Shown: piece by piece, positions 4,328 to 5,684 of the stretch
Layout: each line of letters starts with the position of its first letter
Numbering within the stretch: the first letter of the stretch is position 1
NCBI GenBank assembly: GCA_902766545.1
Contig: CACXEC010000040.1
Coordinates: 1 to 5,684 of the forward strand
From: an uncultured Erysipelotrichaceae bacterium
Lineage (GTDB): Bacteria; Bacillota_I; Bacilli_A; RF39; UBA660
Reading direction: 5' to 3'
DNA length: 5,684 nt
The notes under the pieces: model-generated
Database searches by the model: none
The model's input: only the letters and a program-made list of their open reading frames with translations
Told to the model about the DNA's origin: nothing
Made by a program: the position numbers and the translations under genes

Positions 4328-5684
4328 GTTTTAGTTCATATAGTTTATTTAATGCTTCTATTGGGGTTAGATTTAAGATATCTAACTCTTTAAGTTCTTT
4401 TTCAATAATACTATCATTTTTGGTATTAAAATCAAATTCTAGTTGTTCTTTTACTTCTTTAGTTATTTTTTTATTTTCATATTTAGATAATATTTTTGTA
4501 GCGTTATCGATAATTTCTTTGGGCATATTAGCTAAGGCTGCTACATGTACTCCATAACTTTTATCTACTGCTCCATCTATTACTTTGTGTAGGAATGTTA
4601 TTTTTCCATTATCTTCATTAGCACTTACATGGACATTTTTAACTTGCTTATATTTTTCATCTAAGATAGTTAGTTCATGATAATGAGTACTAAATAATGT
4701 TTTACATTTTATTTTAGTTGTTACATATTCTAAGATAGCTTGGGCAATCGCAATACCATCATATGTTGCAGTACCTCGCCCTAATTCATCAAATAAAATT
4801 AGTGAGTCTTCAGTTGAGTTAACAACTGCATTTTTTGCTTCTAACATTTCTACCATAAAAGTAGATTCACCGCTTACTAAATCATCCGATGCTCCAATTC
4901 TAGTATATATAGCATCAAATATTGGTAAATTAGCACTATCAGCAGGTATAAATGAACCTATCTGGGCCATAATAATAATAACAGCAAGTTGTCTCATATA
5001 TGTTGATTTACCACTCATATTGGGTCCGGTTATTAAAAGAGTATTAGTATTACTATCCATATATAAATCATTTTTTACATATGCACCATTAGAGACTTTA
5101 TTAATTACAGGATGAAAACCATTTTTAATATCTATTATATGTTCATCATTAAATATTGGCCTTTTTAAGCTATATTCTTCACTTATAATAGAAAGTGAAC
5201 ATAAAGCATCTATTATACCTAAAGTTTTAGCAGTTTCTTTTAAGGATAAAACTTCTTCTTTGAGTTTATTTTTAATCTCCATAAATAAATTATATTCAAG
5301 TTCAATAATACGATCTTCTGCGTTTAGTACCAAAGCTTCTTTTTCTTTAAGTTCAGGAGTTATATATCTTTCTCCTGTCGTTAAAGTTTGTTTTCTTTCC
5401 CAACCGAATTCATCTTTAACCTTTGAAGCTTGTCCTTTGCTTACCTCAATATAATAACCAAATACTTTATTAAATCCAACTTTTAAGTTTTGAATACCAG
5501 TTTTTTCTCTTTCTTTAGTTTCTAAGGATGCAATAAAGTCTTTACCACCACTTCTGATGCTCTTTAACTCATCCAATTCATTATTATAACCTTCTTTTAT
5601 TAAATATCCATCTTTTAATGTAATCGGTGCATCTTCATTAATAGATGATTCTAATAAACTATATAATTCTTCATGAGTATTAAT
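4314..5684 (-). CDS. mutS: DNA mismatch repair protein MutS, C-terminal 456 residues
   Basis: The frame is open to the window edge, so the 5' end is missing; full-length MutS has about 850-900 residues, so nearly half is absent. Numbering from the edge, residues 1-200 are the end of the core lever and clamp domains (NELDELKSIRSGGKDF, VGFNKVFGYYIEV). The ATPase follows: Walker A GPNMSGKST (220-228), a GASDDLVSGESTF stretch, Walker B LILFDELGRGTATYDG (295-310) and STHYHEL (332-338). The GPNMSGKST form marks MutS and not MutS2. A QLEFDF motif (414-419, positions 4428-4445) resembles the beta-clamp-binding site near the MutS C-terminus. A helical dimerisation tail follows (LNLTPIEALNKLYELK). MutS binds mismatches and recruits MutL in the cytoplasm. 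No mutL follows; the gene ends at its own terminator. All ATPase residues visible are intact. A TTG at 5576 is an internal Leu codon, not a start. Confidence 0.97.
   Translation of the reverse strand: MNTHEELYSLLESSINEDAPITLKDGYLIKEGYNNELDELKSIRSGGKDFIASLETKEREKTGIQNLKVGFNKVFGYYIEVSKGQASKVKDEFGWERKQTLTTGERYITPELKEKEALVLNAEDRIIELEYNLFMEIKNKLKEEVLSLKETAKTLGIIDALCSLSIISEEYSLKRPIFNDEHIIDIKNGFHPVINKVSNGAYVKNDLYMDSNTNTLLITGPNMSGKSTYMRQLAVIIIMAQIGSFIPADSANLPIFDAIYTRIGASDDLVSGESTFMVEMLEAKNAVVNSTEDSLILFDELGRGTATYDGIAIAQAILEYVTTKIKCKTLFSTHYHELTILDEKYKQVKNVHVSANEDNGKITFLHKVIDGAVDKSYGVHVAALANMPKEIIDNATKILSKYENKKITKEVKEQLEFDFNTKNDSIIEKELKELDILNLTPIEALNKLYELKQKID

Noticed and set aside
5260..5454. Plus-strand open frame of 64 codons
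   Set aside because: It is antisense to a well-conserved part of mutS.

Overview
The window is AT-rich (clearly below one third G+C by eye). Every supportable gene lies on the minus strand, so it reads right to left: mutS, a broken surface-protein gene, two tandem family 2 glycosyltransferases, then a YjbR/MmcQ-family gene. The standard bacterial code fits: tryptophans are TGG, and TAA and TAG both end intact genes. The low G+C, AGGA/AGGTGG ribosome sites, a sortase-type wall sorting signal and the MutS sequence type suggest a Gram-positive-type member of the Bacillota. An uncultured gut Bacilli or Clostridia lineage is my guess; the sequence does not fix it. True Mollicutes are unlikely, since they lack a wall and usually lack MutS.

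Layout. Positions 4314-5684 hold the C-terminal half of the mismatch-repair ATPase MutS, ending in a hairpin terminator that overlaps its stop codon. Positions 3175-4245 are one reading frame of 356 sense-or-stop codons for an exported, wall-anchored protein. It has a signal peptide, two InlB-type B-repeats, a Thr-rich and poly-Asn stalk, and an SPKTG sorting signal. It is cut by two in-frame stops, TAA at 3994-3996 and TAG at 3805-3807. The three pieces are in the same frame, so these are nonsense changes and not frameshifts. A second terminator overlaps the end of this gene. Positions 606-3078 hold two membrane glycosyltransferases, a tandem duplication that includes the ribosome-binding leader. 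Positions 1-603 hold the start of a YjbR/MmcQ-family protein, packed 2 nt after the second transferase and cut by the window edge.

How they fit together. MutS stands alone and ends at its terminator. The surface gene would have been its own transcription unit. The two transferases and the YjbR-like gene form a tight operon (gaps of 22 and 2 nt), probably transcribed from a promoter near 3104-3132. The transferases probably make or decorate a surface glycan or glycolipid, but their substrates cannot be read from the sequence.

The best leads are the double-nonsense surface gene, whose downstream anchor is still fully intact, and the uneven divergence of the two transferases: about 80% identical over residues 1-300 but only about 18% over 301-340. 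I see no clearly new multi-gene system. There is no tRNA, rRNA, CRISPR or insertion sequence, and no gene-free stretch longer than 100 bases.
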